Source of the DNA: Rhynchopus euleeides
Lineage: Eukaryota > Euglenozoa > Diplonemea > Diplonemida > Diplonemidae
Direction: 5' to 3'
DNA: 64,000 nucleotides
NCBI GenBank assembly: GCA_963210315.1
Contig: OY723287.1
Coordinates: 1,674,001-1,738,000, forward strand
Of the stretch, positions 60,754 through 64,000 are shown piece after piece. Both the position numbers and the translations under genes were made by a program. Below the pieces are notes generated by a model that had not been told where the DNA came from, searched no databases, and saw only the letters and a program-made list of their open reading frames with translations. Numbering within the stretch: position 1 is the stretch's first letter; every line of letters starts with the position of its first letter.

Positions 60754-63472
60754 TACCCAGGATAGAGGGGTACACCGTTTCACCGCCTCCCTGGAGCCTC
60801 GACTGAGGCACAGGCGTTGCATTGATAGAGGGCGGTGCCACGCTACGCTGAGATCTCTCCGTGGCGGCCACAAACATGGCGGCTCGCAGCACGGGCATCA
60901 TCTGCCCGGGTGGGAACAAGGTGAACGCAAAGACACGCTGGACACACAATTGAATACAAGGAGGGGGGGCCGTGCCGTAGAGAGTGCGTTTTTTTGGTGC
61001 ATCTCTCCTATATTTTAAGCTTCTCGGATAGCGAGGAACCTCGCTCCCCTGCAATGCCTTTGGGGTGGCCGGGGGCGGTGAGGTGGTGTGTCGCGGGTCC
61101 ACCGTGTATGGATCACCAACCCATAGCGGAATTCGAAGTAGTTTCTGCAAAAGAGGCAGATATAAGGGCCCCTTTATCCCGCCCGCACCCCCACGGCATT
61201 TTCCTGTACAATATACTGCGGGTGGGTGGTGGTGGAGGTGGTGCGCCCTTTCAAACAGGTGGCGATTCAAAGGGAGTTTTGCGCATGCGGTTGTTAAGTC
61301 TCAGCGAGGTTCTGTTTTCCCCCCACACCCCCCACCCCACCCGTTCACACAGCAGACCTTCAGTTCACCTTTGTCTGTCCCTTCCGTAGTACTGTGTGTC
61401 GGGGAGGGGTGGGTGGGTTTTGAAGCGTGGGGGACAAGATACTTCACATCTAGAAGGTGCAGATCCTCCAGTGTTTCGAAGACCACATCGGCTTGTCGTT
61501 GCATCCCTTTCCCCCCCCCCCCCCCCGCCTTCTCTCTTCGGGATTCACTGGGCTGTATTCGTTTTTCAGCATGCTTGCATGCGGGGGGTGGGGGGGGTGC
61601 GGGGCATTCTGTGATTGTGTATCCGAATGTAGTATGCGTAAATACGGAGGCCGCTGTTGAACACTCCCTCTGCCGTGCTCCGCAACCACACACCCTCCTG
61701 CGGGCGTGTTACGAGTTGCGGGAGTGTCAGCGCAGGCTTTCACAATTCACACATATCCGTTGAACTTTGGATGCTCTGTTGGTTGCATAGATGTTGGGCG
61801 ACATTATTGTTGAACGAAACGGGCCTTCGCACCGCAGAAAGCAGTATGTTTAGGTGCGTTTCCTCCGATTTACAGGACAGCAACGCCTTCGTCGAAAATC
61901 TGCCGCTAGCGAAGACCCTCTCCTCTCAAAAGAATGAACGAAAACAGAATACAAAAGCGCAGTCTGGGTTAGGACAGACCCGATCCGAGCTCGTCCGTGA
62001 TTGGTCGACACCAAGAACAGAGCACTCCAACACCCCGACACCATAACACCCTGACACACTGTGTGTGTCACGTTTGCTCTCAAGTGCTCGCCCTCCTATC
62101 AAGAGAGGTGACCACCGTATTGGCACAGTATTGGCGCAGAGCCAATGTAGTGTTGTGGACGGGAGGGTGTCCAAAAAAAAGCCAGGGCTTTGCGGAGAAA
62201 GCCGGGAGGTTATTTCGGCGCCCACGTCTTTTTTTTTCTTTTGCCTTCTCGCCCCCAAAGGGTGAGGGTGCGGGTGGGCTCCAGATAGACACGACAGATT
62301 CGCTGTGCCGATGGATGGGCCTCTGTTGTATTACCTCCCCCTTTCTCGTGATCCACCGATCTCACTCAACGGTGCTTCAGGCGAACACAACCTCGGCGGC
62401 ACTGAGTAGCATCAGGGCCGGTGGGTGTTGTGGGTGGGCACCGCAGTAGACCGGGGGGGCGGGGTGGCGGAAAAATGCCTCAGCCGCATCAAGAGGGCCA
62501 GAGTGGATCGGTAGTGTCTGTAGAGTAGTAACCCCCCCACCCCCTCCCGAAAATTTCAAAAAAAATCGAAACATCCCCCCCCCTCCACTGCACTGCACTG
62601 CACAGCCATGTGTGTGTGCTTCTGCAAAAAAAATATATCCAGCTTGCCAGGGGGAGGGGGGACCACCTGTCTCGCCCATCGCACGGAAGCGTGTGGCAGT
62701 TACGAAGACGAGAGAGAAAAAAAACATGCAATGTTGCTGCGGTGCAAGTTTGAAAACATCCACTCCCAACCCCCCATCTCCCCCCCCATCTCCCCCCCTC
62801 TCCCTGCAGCTTGAAATAGATGCCGATTCCGAAACTATTTGCTGGTGTGTGCCTTCCCTCTGTGTCAAAAAGACCCTCCTGCATCTCGTGATGCGGCTCG
62901 CACTTCTCTGCACGTCTCTGCACTTTCAGAGCGGAGACCCCCACTGGTTCTCTCGCAAAACTCCCCCCAATGTTGTGACAAGCAAAACTTGTAAGTTCTG
63001 CAGGAATTTACACATTCTTAAACCTTGATACCAAGACATAACTGGTTCTCTCGCAAAACAGTGCACCACCACCACCACCACCATCTGAGTTTACGTTGGG
63101 AATTTGCAGCAGAGAGAGAGGCAGAGCACACTCACACAACACCACCTTCATCAGGTTTTATACCCTGGGTGGTTGTTGCATCTTTGTTTTCACCACCACC
63201 ACCACACAGGACGGGCAACACCACACCACCCCCCACCCAACCCTCTGGTGGTGGGCGGGAGCAGGTTGTCGTCGTCGCCGGGCGGCGGTTTTTATCCCCC
63301 CCGCCCCTCCCCCCAACCCCGCGGACCAGGCTTTCCTTTGAGGGCTGTGCTCACAGCACCCCCTCTCTCTCTTTCTCTCTCCTCCAGAGGGGGGTGGGGG
63401 GGGCGATAGGTGCGTGCGCCGCACCTATTCACCTTTCTGTCCACCCACACCCCGCCACCCCACCCCACCCTT
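60754..63472. other. Intergenic region, no gene recognised
   Basis: 2.7 kb rich in simple repeats: G/T-rich tracts near 61220-61240, poly-C near 61510-61527 and 62576-62584, CAC repeats near 63063-63085. TGGTTCTCTCGCAAAAC occurs twice (62945 and 63044). A pyrimidine-rich stretch ending CCCTGCAG near 62810 looks like a splice acceptor, but I could not join it to an exon. A minus-strand frame near 61450-61510 (VVFETLEDLHLLDVKYLV) could be an exon fragment; the evidence is too thin to call. Confidence 0.4.
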
Positions 63473-64000
63473 ATGGAGGATGGCGCCCTCTCCTCCACCA
63501 TCGACACGCTGCTGGAAGACCCGCCTGCGGGCTCCCCAACCCCGCAGCGGAGGAGCTGCAGCAGCGTCCCGCTGACGCTGGGGCTATTCCCGCCACCCCA
63601 GCTGAGCCCCGACCACCTCCGCCACCAGTGGGGAGATGTGGAGGGCAGTGCGGTGCTGCCCGCGGCCTCCCCGTCACCCCCGCCGCTCGCACTCAAGGCG
63701 AGTGGTGAAGCCGGCGACCTAGCGGCAGCCTCATGCAGCGGGCTGCTCCTCGCGGAGCTCGGAGGCAGCGGGTGCTTCAACTCCGGGGAGAGCTCCCCGG
63801 CATATCCAACCGCTGCGGGGAACCCCGCCGACGAACCCTCTCCTGCGCAGCGCGGCGCGGCGCGGGAGGGCGGCACCACGGGAGGGGAGAACCTCCCCCT
63901 CCACCCCGCCGACCCCGGCACCGCCCCCACGGTTCTCTGGAACCGTTGCCCTGCGCCGGGGCAGGGGTTGCCGAGCCCTGCCCCGACCACCACAGCCACC
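63473..64000 (+). CDS. 5' part of an unidentified Pro/Ser/Gly-rich protein, cut by the window edge
   Basis: ATG at 63473 opens 176 codons with no stop up to the last base of the window. The start MEDGALSSTIDTLLEDPP is acidic with a hydrophobic pattern. The rest is low complexity, rich in Pro, Ser, Ala and Gly, without a recognised domain. Such composition is common in the disordered N-termini of regulatory proteins. Because the region is very GC-rich, the opposite strand is open too, so openness alone is weak evidence. The sharp change from simple repeats to mixed coding-like sequence at this ATG supports the call. Confidence 0.45.
   Translation, partial: MEDGALSSTIDTLLEDPPAGSPTPQRRSCSSVPLTLGLFPPPQLSPDHLRHQWGDVEGSAVLPAASPSPPPLALKASGEAGDLAAASCSGLLLAELGGSGCFNSGESSPAYPTAAGNPADEPSPAQRGAAREGGTTGGENLPLHPADPGTAPTVLWNRCPAPGQGLPSPAPTTTAT

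Noticed and set aside
63292..63999. 235-codon minus-strand frame at the right edge
   Set aside because: It is open on the strand opposite a more gene-like plus-strand frame; both are open because of high GC, and this one has no domain or clear start context.

Overview
The window is eukaryotic nuclear DNA, probably from a GC-rich unicellular protist. One gene is interrupted by GT-AG introns that keep phase, the intergenic DNA is full of poly-C, CA and CT tracts, and most of the window is retrotransposons of families typical of algae and protists. An alveolate such as a chromerid is only a guess.

Layout. 0-6.5 kb: an intact 2167-codon Penelope-like retroelement ORF with an N-terminal GIY-YIG nuclease, a reverse transcriptase (RT) and a fused USP-type deubiquitinase domain. 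7.1-9.2 kb (minus): the 5'-truncated end of a LINE-like element with RNase H. 9.2-9.5 kb (minus): hAT transposase debris. 12.26-12.68 kb: a fold-back element. 12.76-56.09 kb: one tyrosine-recombinase (YR) retroelement of the DIRS/PAT/Ngaro type (element C). It is broken inside its YR gene by about 38.8 kb of nested DNA. That DNA holds a second truncated LINE (14.7-16.6 kb), a complete minus-strand YR retroelement (element D, 17.05-21.89 kb), a 16.8-kb array of a 51-bp satellite (22.2-38.97 kb), an 898-codon ORF with a C2H2 finger, a USP-like protease domain and a terminal ubiquitin-interacting motif (38.97-41.67 kb), and two head-to-tail copies of a third YR retroelement (element E, 41.83-52.55 kb).

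The three YR families C, D and E share one plan. Split direct repeats are arranged A1-[minisatellite leader-gag-YR-RT/RNase H]-B1-A2-B2, and the repeats abut short T tracts. The gag protein has an N-terminal Cys/His finger in D and E. The YR gene precedes RT, and the RT frame is -1 to YR. The RT catalytic box reads DN where DD is expected. In C and E the YR follows gag in the same frame after a single UGA-CU stop, which suggests readthrough. In D a C CCC CCG slippery site precedes a -1 shift into YR.

56.1-64 kb is host-like sequence. It holds an intronless SLC35/triose-phosphate-transporter-family gene (57.42-58.43 kb), a five-exon gene for a secreted-leader, Cys-rich, single-pass membrane protein with two PDZ domains (58.91-60.75 kb), and the 5' part of an unidentified Pro/Ser/Gly-rich ORF running off the right edge (63.47 kb onward). 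All calls come from reading the sequence. No database search was run.
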